Part shown: positions 1 through 9,786 of the stretch, in pieces
How positions within the stretch are numbered: the first letter of the stretch is position 1
How the letters are laid out: each line of letters opens with the position of its first letter
Origin: Acanthaster planci
Lineage: Eukaryota; Echinodermata; Asteroidea; Valvatida; Acanthasteridae
Length of the DNA stretch: 19,580 nt
NCBI RefSeq assembly: GCF_001949145.1
Contig: NW_019091413.1
Span: 1,483,632-1,503,211 of the forward strand
Direction: 5' to 3'
Notes under the pieces: model-generated
What the model was told of the DNA's origin: nothing
The model's database searches: none
Seen by the model: only the letters and a program-made list of their open reading frames with translations
Program-made: the position numbers and the translations under genes

Positions 1-193
1 AAGAATGCTTTTCACAAAGTTGGAAAAAGCCAAAAATTAGAAAAAATTATGGAAAAGCCAGTAACTGATTTTTGGAAGTCGTAATAAGTTTGAGGTTGTG
101 TTGAGTTATGTTACATGTATACTGTTACATGTAACTACTTTTATTGGGTCTATTAAAGCTGAACGTTTAGTTTTGTTCATTACATATATGTAG

Positions 194-356
194 AACCACC
201 GTAACTGTGATTGCTAAAGGCCTGTCATCTGATGTCAAGGAGACCTGGAACATGCGAGGTAGCGTTGACTGTATTGTGATTCTTGATTGGAACAGTACAG
301 CCAGAGACCTGACGAAGGGTTCAACTTTGGCAAGCTTAAAAGACGCTCTTACCAAG
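194..356 (+). CDS. USP8: USP8 internal exon A: part of rhodanese-like domain
   Basis: This is an internal exon of the deubiquitinase USP8/UBPY, which acts on endosomal cargo and ESCRT-0. Reading ACT at 204 in frame gives a stretch with KETW, then ILDWNSTARDL (about 276-308), then STLASLKDAL. Human USP8 has the same order in its rhodanese domain (DTW, VVLLDWFSSAKDL, TLRSLKDAL), recalled from family knowledge. The acceptor is tatatgtag before 194 and the donor is AAG|gtaaat at 356/357. The exon enters with one base of a split codon and exits in phase 0, which matches exon B. The usual rhodanese Cys loop is replaced by Trp-Asn-Ser-Thr, so sulfurtransferase activity is not expected; this is also true of the vertebrate protein. 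The opposite strand is open here too, but only as a shadow. The 5' exons of the gene lie outside the window. Confidence 0.9.
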
Positions 357-2290
357 GTAAATGTAAATAGTGCCCCATAAGCCTTTCATTACACTGTAGG
401 TTTGAGAGTGACAAAGATAACAATTGTCATACTTCTGTCTTCTGGATACCTTCTGTTCATTGGCCCAGACTGATCACATGACAGGGTGATATTTAACAAT
501 TGTTGACTGCTGTGGTGTGGGATATGATGTTGTGAACACCCGAGGGATGGATAGTGCCCCCAAGGTGGGCACTATTTGTGAACGTAAGAACATGCAACGT
601 AATCTGAAGTTTGGACAGAAATACATTTGTAAAATGTGTCACGCTTGCAGGAAGCACACTTAAATTTCATGGCAGAGATCACAAAATTAGAGATTTGTTT
701 CTTCAGAGAGGAGAAGAGATGTGTTTGAAAGACATCTGATCCAAAATTCCCTTGAGTGTACATCCCATCAATATAATGGGAAATGGGATGGGACAGATGT
801 CCACTTGTATTCTGTATTTGTGACCCAGTACATCATAATCAGGAATTAGTTGCTGAGACCATTTTATGTAATGGCTGAGTAAAGTGGGGATGTGGGTAGA
901 TATTGAAAAAATCGATGTGGCCATTTCTGTATATTTTGGAAGTGTGTGTGTAAAAGGTTACCATCAACACACTTGTAATGTGTACCTTTTTGAAAGCTTA
1001 TGAAATTCTCTTTCAGACCATGTACATATCTCAAAAAGTCAATTTGTGACTTGCACGTATTACTGACTACAATGTACTGGGTCACATTTGTGTCCCCAAT
1101 TTGAAATATGAGTTCACATTCACCGGATAACCACAAGCACATTGTGACACCAAAAGTAATCAATGCAGCCTTTTCTACCCTATGAATAGTTTTTAACACC
1201 TCTTGTTATGCCACACTCCAGCAGATCTGTTACTTATGCTATCCACAACTTTTTTGAGCCAGAAAATAACATTCAGTAAAAATGAAGGCTCACACACAAC
1301 TAATGCAAGGTCTGTACATCTTACTAAGTTGCCAAGTTATAATAGTAATGATAGTTTTCACAAAGTTGCCAGGGTGGAACAGGTTAGTATTTGGCTTATT
1401 TGACTTACAAGACACTCTTGAAGAATTTGTCTATCATTTTTTGTACTGTAAGGTTGGCAGAGCTACACATTATGTCATTCTTTACTTGAGGTCTTGGTCT
1501 CATTCTCAGGCTGTCTTTTTCACAGTCTTGCTCACAGTTTTGTAGTGTTGGTCTTGGTCTCCGTCCCTAAACTCCAGATATATAACGCTGGACACTAAGT
1601 TTAAATGTTAATGATGCTGTGTTACCAGCTTGCAACTCTTGAATTTAGTTACCCATTAGGCGTTACACATTTACCACTTGTTGTTAGCTGAATTATTCCA
1701 GAGTCAGGGGTTTTCTGTATAAGGACATAAAAAACGCAATTTGAGTGTCACGAGGATGTCACATCAGTGTTTTGAAAGAAATAGTTACTAATAATTGGAG
1801 GAGATGACTTGTCAAGACATTGACAAGAAGTTCCTTAGTAAGGATTCTTTAGAATCATGTTTTCTATCACCCTTGTCACTAGGATTTACAAAACTAAGTC
1901 ATCATCAAGAACGTTGTTGGTACATGGTGGAGTTATTCTCAAGAAACATATATTGATTAATTTATTCAAATCATTACAGCAGTTGCCTGCCGATTAAGGA
2001 TTTTTTGAAATCCTAAAAAATATATTAAATTACATAAAACCAAACGTAAAAGTAAAGTACAACTACACATGTAAAACGTGTATACTTATAAGTTCATGCT
2101 CCTTCGCTACGCTCATCCGCATGAAAAACAGTTTCATTCTATTGAGACAACCTCAATAAATCAAAGAACAAACACAATCAATTTTGATCTCAGAATTTAT
2201 CAAAGCATGGGAGTGTGGTCGTGTTTCAGGCGTCGAGTAAAAGACATAGGCCTTTTTTTAAAGAAATGGAACCCCGATAAATCATGTACA
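357..2290. other. Intron 1, 5' part: no gene recognised
   Basis: This is USP8 intron sequence between the exon A donor and the first transposon-like material. Short open frames occur on both strands, for example a 111-codon frame at 864-1199 (-) with a hydrophobic start. None shows a motif I recognise, and several are interrupted. A 12-bp direct repeat, ggtcttggtctc, occurs at about 1491 and 1550. A short inverted repeat, ttcatgc/gcatgaa, flanks 2093-2125. I see no RNA gene or regulatory element that can be supported. Confidence 0.6.
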
Positions 2291-2359
2291 TAACAAAAAT
2301 ATATAAATATACAAAATATCAAAAGAAAATCATTCGACACATGCACAATCTCACAAAGT

Positions 2360-2590
2360 CCACCTTGGGATTCCAGCCCTTTTGGCTCTTCAGATTCTCT
2401 GTCCGGATCATTCAGCCAAAAGTACTGTCTGGCTTTTTTTACTACCAGAACATTAACAAACCTCATTTGGGATGACCAAAAATGAACCCTTGTAAATTCA
2501 AAACTGAAAACCTTTTTTTTTTTTTTAGCCAACATAATCCCACCTTGGGATTTAAGCCCAACTCTCTTCGGATCATCTGTCGGGAACCAC
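2360..2590. repeat. Pair of diverged direct repeats, possible transposon end
   Basis: The 13-mer ccaccttgggatt occurs at 2360-2372 and again at 2540-2552. The similarity continues, with gaps, for about 45 bp (agccc, ctctt, ggatca, tctgtc). The copies are 180 bp apart. They lie downstream of the tyrosine recombinase of the - strand retrotransposon, where some YR elements (Ngaro/PAT types) carry split direct repeats. The repeat itself is visible; its role as the element's end is inference. The long - strand open frame across 2200-2595 reflects these repeats and resembles no protein I recognise. Confidence 0.45.
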
Positions 2591-3146
2591 TTCAAAATCT
2601 ACAAATTCCGTCTTGGAAAGAGAGCATAAAATTTGATATCATTTAACCCAATACATCCAAAGAGGGAAATACATTCTGTTAAGCATTAATACATTTGCAT
2701 AATTCCCAGCAAATCCCTTTCTTGGGATACAAACTTCATAACTGACCCCCGAAACGTTTATCAAAAGAGATTTTTTTGGGGGGGGAGTGTAATACCATAA
2801 AATTTCAAAATACAATACGGATCTTAACTACTACAAATTTCCAGAAATACCTAGCCAAGACTCTGACCAACCATACAAAACGTGCATTATTAGCTCGGAC
2901 ATACTTAAACACAGTACAAATTCTACTAATTGTCAATCTCAGCCAATATTACTTGAGATTCCGCGATGACGGCTCTCACAATCTGCGGATTATCCATTTT
3001 GATTATGTGCAAGCAAGTTTATGTTAATCCGTCTTGGAATATTACACATGCAATGAACCTTGAATGATGTATTTGATTTTTCTTCCATTTTTTTTAGCTT
3101 TAGGCAGATATACTTTGTCGTTTCTTTGACTTAACTTGACTTTGAC
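2591..3146. other. No gene recognised; possible 3' non-coding part of YR element 1
   Basis: AT-rich sequence between the direct repeats and the recombinase stop codon. A run of T followed by eight G lies at about 2771-2786. The motif ccgtcttgga occurs at about 2608 and again at about 3029. No coding signal is seen. It may belong to the retrotransposon's terminal region, but no boundary can be placed. Confidence 0.4.
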
Positions 3147-3936
3147 TTAACTTGACAGTAACTTGGAAATCTTTAACTTAGATTCTACACTATGCTTTTC
3201 GTATCTATTTTTAGCTTGACTCGTTCTCCATCTACCATGCATCATGATGATTTTGTCTGATACCCCTTTATTAGCCAAATGTTTGGCCCCACCTGATCTT
3301 AAATTATACAAACCATATTTCTTAGGGTCTTCTACATCTATTTGCCTCAATTCATCTAAAAACATTTCCCGGCACCGTGAATAGCTTACTGGTTTTGTTA
3401 TTAATGGTGTATGAGTACCTAAGCTTGGGTGATATGACAGAAGGGTATAAGAATTATCTCCTATGTTTATGTTACGTGTTGCCATGTATTTCTTTAAAAT
3501 CGTAACTGGACAGTATGCATCTTGGGTTTTGACAAATGTGTTTTGTTTCCATCTCTAAAAATGTCCGTTTTGGATCTTGGTATAAAAATACTCAAACCAG
3601 AAACATTCGGCAATTCTTCTAAAGGCTAGCTTTTAACTGTGCCATCTCTTCGTGTCTTAACAATAAAAAATATTGCAAAGCCACATAACATGCCGTTCGT
3701 AAATGAGTGAGGCTTGCTTCAGGGTGTGCAAACTTTCTAACTGTGGCTTTAACCTGGTCTAACTTATTTGGTTCTTTTTGAACAGGAGGTTTGTGCAGAG
3801 ATCGTTTATGAGTCAATATTATGTGCTGCACTATAGGAGAATATACAGGATTGTGTTCGACATTGATCAATGAATACAACCACTTAATAGCTGAAGATGT
3901 GATTATTATTGTACTGTCAGATTTTGTGGTTACCAA
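3147..3936 (-). pseudogene. YR element 1: tyrosine recombinase, frameshifted
   Basis: This is the integrase of the retrotransposon; it would insert a circular DNA copy by site-specific recombination. Two open frames cover it. The upstream one (3619-3936, 105 codons) ends with FLLLRHEEMAQL, whose Arg94 is the first catalytic Arg. The downstream one (3147-3485, 112 codons) has YNLRSGGA (Arg63, second catalytic Arg), MMHGRW (His83, Trp86) and KNRYEKH (Tyr95, nucleophile). That is the DIRS1-type signature. Between them, about 130 bp needs two frame changes (IPRSKTD, then FVKTQDAYCPV). Every catalytic residue I can locate is kept, so the copy may be fairly young, but the frame is broken. Confidence 0.85.
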
Positions 3937-4383
3937 TTTTTCATCAAAAAAAGGAAGCTATTACTCTATCTTCAACTGGGAGTTTCTGAGATTCTGTGTT
4001 CCTTTAGCCAAATCAAAAACTCTCTACATTTATAAAGCTATCTTACTGCGGTTGCATCTGCCTTTGCGGATAAAACACTCTGAAACATGTGACTCTTGCA
4101 ATGTTCCAAGCTGCCAGGAAATCCCAACCAAAATCTTTAATTGAGAATGATCTATAAACCAAAAGAAAGATTTCATTGAAATTATGCACAATCAATATAT
4201 ACTGCACAAATAGGGCTATTGAATTGACTAGATCCAAGCGGAGAATTCTTGTTTCTGCCGAATTGGAAGAGATCTGGACCTTCCAAGGAAATGAAATCTT
4301 TCACCCAGGGGGTATAACAAGACCAATGCAATGGCCAAAATGAGGAGGAAGGCTACCATGGACATACAAGTACTCCTTTATTG

Positions 4384-5060
4384 CTACTTCAGATGCTTTA
4401 AAACGCTGGGAATCAATACAATCGGTGGTACCAGGAGACAATTCTTATGAGCCCAATCCTGGGCAAATGCATCTATTCCCGACGTCTTTGGATTCCAAAA
4501 TCTTGAAAAAATGACGAGGTAACTTTGCATTATAAAAGGTTCCAAAACAATCAATTGTAAAAGGGCCCCATCTATCATTTATAATGTCAAATAACTGTGG
4601 TGAAATCATTCAATCATCGGTGTCAACCAATCTACTAACATAATCTGCTAGATCGTATATAGATCTTGGAATCCATTCCATTTCCAGCGTTATATCCGAC
4701 ATAATTCAAGTGTTGAAAATACCAATGGCAAGTTTTTGTAAATCGGGTTTCATACTTCCAACCTCTGCAATATGGGCTGCAGATTGGCTGTCAGTGTACA
4801 CTTTAATCTTAGAATTAGAAATTATTGGCAAGAAAGAAGCAATCGGAAAAGCAATAGTGTTCAACTCTCGCCATGTAGAACTCATCCTAGCTTCTTTAAC
4901 ATTCCAGTTTTTGTGAGCGGTGTGGACATCGTTGGGTATTATTGCCCCCGAACCAACAGCACTAGCATCACAACAAACTATTTTGTTTACTTTGCCAGAT
5001 GTGAATATGTTTCTTACATTTTCTTTGGAGACATTATTCTCTCAAAATGTCAACTCAGTG
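4384..5060 (-). pseudogene. YR element 1: RNase H and connection segment
   Basis: RNase H degrades the RNA strand of the RNA-DNA hybrid during reverse transcription. One nearly continuous frame has CCDASAVGSG (Asp codon at 4967-4969), then a WRELN block (the Glu), TDSQSA (Asp, 4784-4795), and LADYVSR (Asp, 4631-4651). All four acidic positions of the fold are therefore still readable. An internal stop falls between the third and fourth motifs. The downstream segment has IDCFGTFYNAKLP in one frame and GIDAFAQDWAH in another (within 4384-4578), the conserved stretch that follows RNase H in DIRS elements. It is split by a frameshift. Confidence 0.8.
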
Positions 5061-5149
5061 ACACAATTTTCATCCAGACTAATCAATTGGTCTTCATGGG
5101 AGGCTCCAGCTATTGTAAACTGGCAGTTCTGGGTGGTTAACCTAGATAG

Positions 5150-5792
5150 ATTACCTACCACTGGACCCAATGATAAAACTTTGTCCCACGAAAGAATGTA
5201 GTTTTCTTATTGTCATTATGTCCGACCCCTTAATCTCTGCTATTGTGTTGAGAATTTTATCTATCCTTCTCTGAAGGAACTGCAAAATTCCCAAGGATGT
5301 GTCCCAAGTCATACCGAGCCACTCAATTCTATTAGTGGCTCGGTATATTAGTTTTTACCAATATTATATACAAAGCCAGCTTTAAATAGATCATTTTTAC
5401 ATGACAAGAAATATCTTTAGCTACACCTAGATTCAGTGCACTGTCACCTGAAGTCGAAGGAATAACACAAAAACCATCATCCAAATAGATTGCGATAAGG
5501 ATACCAGCGGCACGCCAATGAGTGACAGGATGTTTCATCATCTAAGTAAATAGCAATGGAGCTGATGAAAGACCAAATGGCAACACTTAAATTCAAAATA
5601 CCTTCTAACATCATTGATAACCCAGGAGAAACCTAAATATTTCTGGTAATCAGCACAAATACCAATGTGATGGTATCCAGACTTTAAATCAAAAGAAAAC
5701 ATGAGCATTTTTGGACAAGAATTGAAGACTTATTTTCCAGTCGTCCAGTTTAAATGAAATCTTCGGTATAAATTCATGTATTTTACTGAGGT
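5150..5792 (-). pseudogene. YR element 1: reverse transcriptase core
   Basis: The pieces of the RT palm and thumb are spread over at least three frames. FDLKSGYHHIGI lies at about 5658-5697 and carries the first catalytic Asp. The catalytic YLDDG box is at 5473-5487, inside a 69-codon open frame (5332-5541). Further on come NRIEWLGMTWD (about 5301-5333) and RKLHSFVGQ (5181-5207), both standard thumb and connection motifs of DIRS and Ty3-like RTs. The catalytic aspartates are still encoded, but frameshifts between the blocks mean no active enzyme can be made from this copy. Confidence 0.8.
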
Positions 5793-6482
5793 CTAGAATA
5801 AGCCTGGTTTGCTGGAAGGTTGATATGCAACGGACAATGGATTAACCACGAAAGAAAGAACAGTTTTCTCAACGATCCTACCAGAGTTTAACAATTCCAA
5901 AATAGATTCCACCACAAAGGCATCTTGAAGAATAGAGAATTTATTATTATTAGAAAATAAAGAATGAGGTGGAGTGATAAATGGGATTTGATATCCTTGT
6001 TCAATAGCCGACATTATCATTGAAGAGGCACCTATCTTGCGCCAAAAACTCAAATGCTCATGCAACCTTCCTTTAACATTAATATTATCCGAGGGGATAT
6101 CCGTAGCACAACATGATTCATAATCACAATTTACCTCCAATACGTCGCTGAACTTGCCATACAAGTTAGACACCTTAGGGCAGGTGAAATAATGTAGAAG
6201 ACGGCTTGCTATTAGCGACTGCTGACTTGGTTGTATATCCCGAGACGGGTCCCTCATTTGCAGTACCGAAGGTACAGACAGGTCGCTGAATGTTCGGGGC
6301 TTGCCATGGGATGCCTCTGGTATGGTAGTTGGTGTATCCAAGCGGGAGTGCCGACTGTGCTTTGGGTCTAACTCAGTGCGACATTGCAGGGTTAAAGGCG
6401 AAGGGGCAGTCATGGAACCAATGTCCTTGCATCTTGCAGTTAAAACAGCCATCATTTGACACGCCTGGAATATAAAGAACAA
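5793..6482 (-). pseudogene. YR element 1: gag-like leader and N-terminal reverse transcriptase
   Basis: This is an uninterrupted 229-codon frame. Residues 1 to about 130 are Ser/Thr/Pro-rich and unrecognised. They may be the C-terminal part of a gag-like region. From about residue 138 it carries the lead-in typical of DIRS RTs: GRLHEHLSFW, then GYQIPF (about 163), then NPLSVAYQPSSKPG (214-227), where the first RT block begins. The frame ends at a stop where the RT motif continues in another frame (LDLSKIHEF), indicating a small deletion. The first Met at 6482 is only the start of the open frame; no promoter or true start is evident. It is probably non-functional. Confidence 0.75.
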
Positions 6483-6929
6483 TCAAAATGAAGCACGAGC
6501 AATACAAGAACTTAACATGCACACAGGAGAGCTAGAAAGTGTGGTTGATACTCGACGTGAAGCGTAGGCCTGAAAGTGAAAAGCCCGGCAATGTGCACCC
6601 CTTATAATTAGTATACGCTTGGAATCACAACAATGGAAATAGTTTCATTGAATCAAGCACAAGGAAGTGGAATGAGCTAACACCACAGCATTCCATCCGA
6701 AGGTGGTATTCACCTTTCGGTATTTCAGCCGCTCAAACAAAACTAACTATATATACACTGATCATTGATGTTAAAAACTGTATGTACTTTTTAGACATGT
6801 CCATACGAAAGTGTTCCCATTGATCAAATTTTGAGGTACAGTAGCTGCGTGTAGATACTGTATTCTCCTTGCTTTCATGCATTGCAGCTTTTAACAGTAA
6901 CCTTCTTTTGTGATATTTTCCTCTGATAG
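6483..6929. other. Intron 1, 3' end, with a short hairpin
   Basis: No gene is seen. An imperfect hairpin, ccgaaggtg/cacctttcgg, lies at 6697-6720. Its right arm, running on to about 6733, loosely resembles the direct repeats at 2360 and 2540. It could mark the upstream end of YR element 1, but the match is short. The stretch ends at the exon B acceptor (ctctgatag before 6930). Confidence 0.45.
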
Positions 6930-7077
6930 TGGGACTCAACAGTGACCTTGAAACTGGAGCCTCTCGTGTTGGATGGAGGATATGAAGCTTGGTTGTTACG
7001 ATATCCAATGTTAACAACAAATCCTCATGTGACCAGACCACCTGTTGACAGTTCTTCATCAGCAAGTTTGAGCTTGT
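6930..7077 (+). CDS. USP8: USP8 internal exon B: end of rhodanese-like domain
   Basis: The frame begins TGG GAC TCA and includes [17 protein letters not shown], followed by a TTN segment and a Pro-rich tail. The equivalent human USP8 stretch is EPLVLEGGYENWLLCYP followed by TTNAKVTPPP, so this is the same place in the same gene. The acceptor is gatag|TGG, phase 0, directly compatible with exon A. I choose the donor gtaggt at 7078 because it leaves one base (phase 1), which exon C needs to restore the SLLDFDYP reading. The nearby GT at 7082 would break the frame. The exon is 148 bp. It is separated from exon A by a 6.6-kb intron carrying a retrotransposon. Confidence 0.9.
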
Positions 7078-7429
7078 GTAGGTCTTACACTCATGTTCAT
7101 AATTATATTTCGCATGATGTCTTGTATGTCAAGCAGGAACTCTTTGAGATGTAGTCACTTGCATTTAAAATGGGACAAAATTATATCACATTATTTCATG
7201 TCCCAGGAAGATCTAAAATAAAGATACAAATTATGTCATGTTAAATTAGGTCCCATAAAATTGCAAAGAATGAAAAGCTTTTAGTATATCATTTGCATTG
7301 ATCACTGTCAACTGGTGCATGTGTATCCATTGACATACACTTCTAACTGTCTGAAGTCTGTGTTGTTTGACTGCAGTGCAGTATTATGAGCAGCACCTAC
7401 ACTACAGTACGTTGCATTTGAAAGTTATT
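7078..7429. other. Intron 2, first part: no gene recognised
   Basis: This begins with the exon B donor and runs through AT-rich sequence without motifs I can assign. No RNA gene or transposon border is seen. Confidence 0.55.
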
Positions 7430-7720
7430 TGACATGAATGGGAAAAAAAGCGAAAGGAATTCGTGTTCGCATTTTACATTTTGACCACAACTTTCCCCCT
7501 GCGAATTTGCAGTGAGTCGGATGCGAAAGGGATGAACGACATGCGAAAACGATGCGAATCTTTTGTGAACACGGCGTGAAACATTTGCAAAACATTGAGA
7601 AAAAAACTGTGTGCGAAAACAGTGTGAAAATTTTGTGAAAGCGGTGCAAAAGGTTCCGAAAAGCATGCGGAAACTTGCGAAAACATTGTGCAGCGAAAAT
7701 GCTCAACACTTGCCACACTC
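7430..7720. repeat. Degenerate GCGAAAA/GTGAAAA-rich repeat tract
   Basis: The + strand is a run of variations on g(t/c)gcgaaaacattgtg, for example gatgcgaaaacgatgcgaa (about 7540), gtgtgcgaaaacagtgtgaaaa (about 7608) and cttgcgaaaacattgtg (about 7674). Spacing is irregular, about 12-20 bp. The overlapping open frames on both strands (7397-7938) have repetitive, incompatible compositions and look like by-products of the repeat. A related but distinct GAAAA repeat lies 2 kb downstream in the same intron. Confidence 0.6.
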
Positions 7721-8029
7721 GCACAACTATTATGCAGTGAAGAGTCCATTACACAGGCTGCGCTGTGCTTTGGGCCGGTCAGGGCCAACTCACCACATGG
7801 AGTGTGCTGTTGTAGTCTAGTAGCAATTTCCTCGGCCGAACTGTCTGGTCCATGCAGCGTGATCCCGGGGATGCGCTCACCACGGCGAGCCGCGCCCGCG
7901 TGGCACAGTTGTTTTCTTGGATTACCATAAACAAACACTCGTCAATACTCTGCTGTGGTGACATGGGTTATTTGCCCACATTTTATTTATTCTCGTGGTG
8001 TAGTTTGGCACACAAAAAAATCAACAATG

Positions 8030-8049
8030 AAATACTACATGTAGTATTT
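8030..8049. repeat. Perfect 20-nt palindrome centred on TACATGTA
   Basis: The two half-sites aaatactaca and tgtagtattt are exact reverse complements with no spacer. The core CTACATGTAG is an extended form of the TACATGTA motif that recurs through the window. Confidence 0.8.
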
Positions 8050-8429
8050 TGTTACTGAAAGGTTTCTTTCGATTGACAAATAAAATCATGCTTAAATTGT
8101 ACATGTATCTTCATTTAGCAAATCTCGTCTTTTCGCTGATTGTGTTCGGTATGACATATCGGGTCTGTTTTCACTCGGGTTTCTGATGATATGTTGCTTT
8201 CTGTGGTCACATGGTTATTGGGAAAAGTCATCGATTGGACTGTCCATGAATGGGCATGCAGTAGCAGTCAGGATGTCGGGGTAGGTGTAGATGCAGTTTG
8301 TGCTTCATGATGCGGTGTGGCATCATGCACGAGGTCCCGTGGCGGTTTTTGAAGAGATTTGGTAATATTTTTTGATCGGCGCCACGAAAACGTTGAGATA
8401 ACCGGATACAACGCATTTATTCCAAAACC

Positions 8430-8540
8430 ACGGTACATACATCTGCCAGTACATGTAAACGTAATTCACATACATGACAATATGTGGATACATGTACGTA
8501 TACATGTACATACATGTGCACACATGCAGTGCACATGTTG
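8430..8540. repeat. ACATGT-rich low-complexity tract
   Basis: Dense tacatgta, acatacat and gtgcaca units occur here, for example gtacatgtaaac and gtatacatgtacatacatg, ending in a purine-pyrimidine alternating stretch. Open frames across it (Tyr/Met/His-rich peptides) are products of the simple repeat. Confidence 0.7.
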
Positions 8541-9105
8541 AGCATCCATCCAAGTGGGTTAATTTAAACGCTTATAAGACATGTATATATAACGGCAATC
8601 TGCTGTAATTTAGCTGTTAGGTGTTCAGTGCTTGTCTCCATCTTCCACCATAGCCAGCTTTGATTTCGCCCGTCGCATTGTATTTTGCTCAAAACCGAGA
8701 AACATACTGCGTTGAAATTTTAATGCTGTCTTCCTCAAGTACAGTAAAATCTTGATAAGTCGAAGCCCGTTAAGTCAAAACTCTGTTTACCTCGACTTCT
8801 TTCTGTATTCCCGACAAAAGAATAGGCCTTTATGTACAATAAACAATCCGTAACTCGAAACATCAATACCACTAAAGCCGCTTATATTGAAGTTTTGGTA
8901 GGCCAATTAAAAAAAAGACACTGAAGAATGATGAATAAAAAGTGATTAAAGAACGCTTGCCTTCATTATGAGTCATTACTGTCATGCGCACGGCTTTTCT
9001 TTGATGAGCTGAGCATGTTCACACGGGCTGCCATTGTCACGTCGACAAGCACTGGGTCGGCATCAACCGCAACCGTAAAAAAGGCCGTGTTCGAAACAGG
9101 CTTCC

Positions 9106-9123
9106 AGACCTATGGCTAGGTCT
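9106..9123. repeat. Short perfect hairpin inside the MITE
   Basis: agaccta/taggtct form a 7-bp stem with a 4-nt loop. A further copy of agacctag occurs at about 9167, and a ctccat/atggag pair lies at 9137-9157. Together they suggest a folded interior. Function is unknown. Confidence 0.5.
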
Positions 9124-9280
9124 ATTGTCTGCGCGTCTCCATGCATTTCCAATGGAGTGAATACCAAGACCTAGCTCTAGACAAGAGATTCGGATGCAGC
9201 CTAAATCAGGCACGAATGATGTGCCCTCAAGCGCTTTGTACATGTATCACATGACCCAGTACAGAAACCCTGACCGACTG

Positions 9281-9300
9281 ACGCGGCCCGCGCGCCGCGT
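9281..9300. repeat. CpG-rich inverted repeat inside the MITE
   Basis: acgcggc and gccgcgt are exact arms around ccgcgc. The whole 20 nt is G/C apart from its two end bases, in a window that is otherwise AT-rich. Confidence 0.55.
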
Positions 9301-9786
9301 TATGCGGTAACAGCCCGATCAAGCAAAGCAAAAGAATGAATTCTCAAGACGTAGACACAGGTACCGGTACATAACTTCGTTGGTTTACTGTTCATTAATG
9401 TACCACATAAAAACATGTTTAATGATGAAGTTTGAGGAAAACTTGCACGGTAGGGATAGCCTAAAATCCACTTCGTGTTCGACTCAGCTTGCAGGCAACC
9501 TGCCGTAAGCCAGTAAGGTTGCATGCGCATTGAAGCATGTAACTTTCGATAACTAGAACGCTGGATAACTTGAACTTTTCATCCATTCCCCTGAGCTTCG
9601 ACTTATGGACATTTTACTGTAATCTGAATATTCCTGAGAATTGAAGAACTTTTGATTTGAACTTTTGACTGATTTTCCTCCACTTTCCATATTCAGAGAT
9701 GCGCATGTTTGAAACCACAGAGAACAAAAACTTCCTGATATCTACACGTACATGCACAAATACTACTTAATGAAGAAAGCTTGCAA

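Larger units (their letters stand above)
3147..6482 (-). mobile_element. Degraded DIRS-like tyrosine-recombinase retrotransposon (YR element 1)
   Basis: Read on the - strand, this stretch gives, in order, a gag/RT leader, a reverse transcriptase with YLDDG, an RNase H, a connection segment and a tyrosine recombinase. That is the gene order of DIRS-type retrotransposons, which integrate with a YR instead of a DDE integrase. The frame is broken many times (stops and frameshifts near 5795, 5695, 5550, 5055, 4500, 3620 and 3545), so no full polyprotein exists. It sits antisense within USP8 intron 1. The coordinates given are the coding core. The true ends may reach about 2360 and 6733, based on weak repeats. 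Confidence 0.85.
7721..8741. other. Intron 2, middle: GC-rich patch and palindromes, no gene
   Basis: A GC-rich patch at about 7830-7905 contains cccgggg and gccgcgcccgcg, unlike the AT-rich flanks. It then returns to AT-rich sequence. The ACATGT-rich tract and the 20-nt palindrome listed separately lie here. Overlapping short frames on both strands have no recognisable motif. Confidence 0.5.
8742..9619. mobile_element. Non-autonomous DNA transposon (MITE-like), pogo/Tigger-type ends, TA target
   Basis: The left end is cagtaaaatcttgataag then tcgaagc (8742-8766). The right end, gcttcgacttatgga then cattttactg (9595-9619), is its reverse complement at 21 of 25 positions. Both ends are flanked by TA (8740-8741 and 9620-9621), the target duplication of the Tc1/mariner-pogo group. 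CAGTAAAA...GATAAGTCGAA is the style of end known from Tigger/pogo-like elements in many animals. The 878-bp interior has no transposase: the open frames are short and lack DDD motifs or a helix-turn-helix. It must therefore have depended on a transposase supplied elsewhere. The interior includes GC-rich hairpins. Confidence 0.8.

Noticed and set aside
864-1199. 111-codon - strand open frame with a hydrophobic N-terminus
   Set aside because: No recognisable domain, no splice or promoter support, and the continuation on either side is interrupted; it lies in a USP8 intron.
1489-1561. Repeated ggtcttggtctc as a SINE or MITE end
   Set aside because: Only a 12-bp repeat with no tail, inverted repeat or target duplication.
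2200-2595. 131-codon - strand open frame with two similar peptide blocks
   Set aside because: The blocks come from the 45-bp direct repeats and a poly-T run; it looks like non-coding repeat.
7397-7964. Several overlapping open frames on both strands
   Set aside because: Mutually overlapping frames over a degenerate GAAAA repeat; none has a domain and their compositions mirror the repeat.
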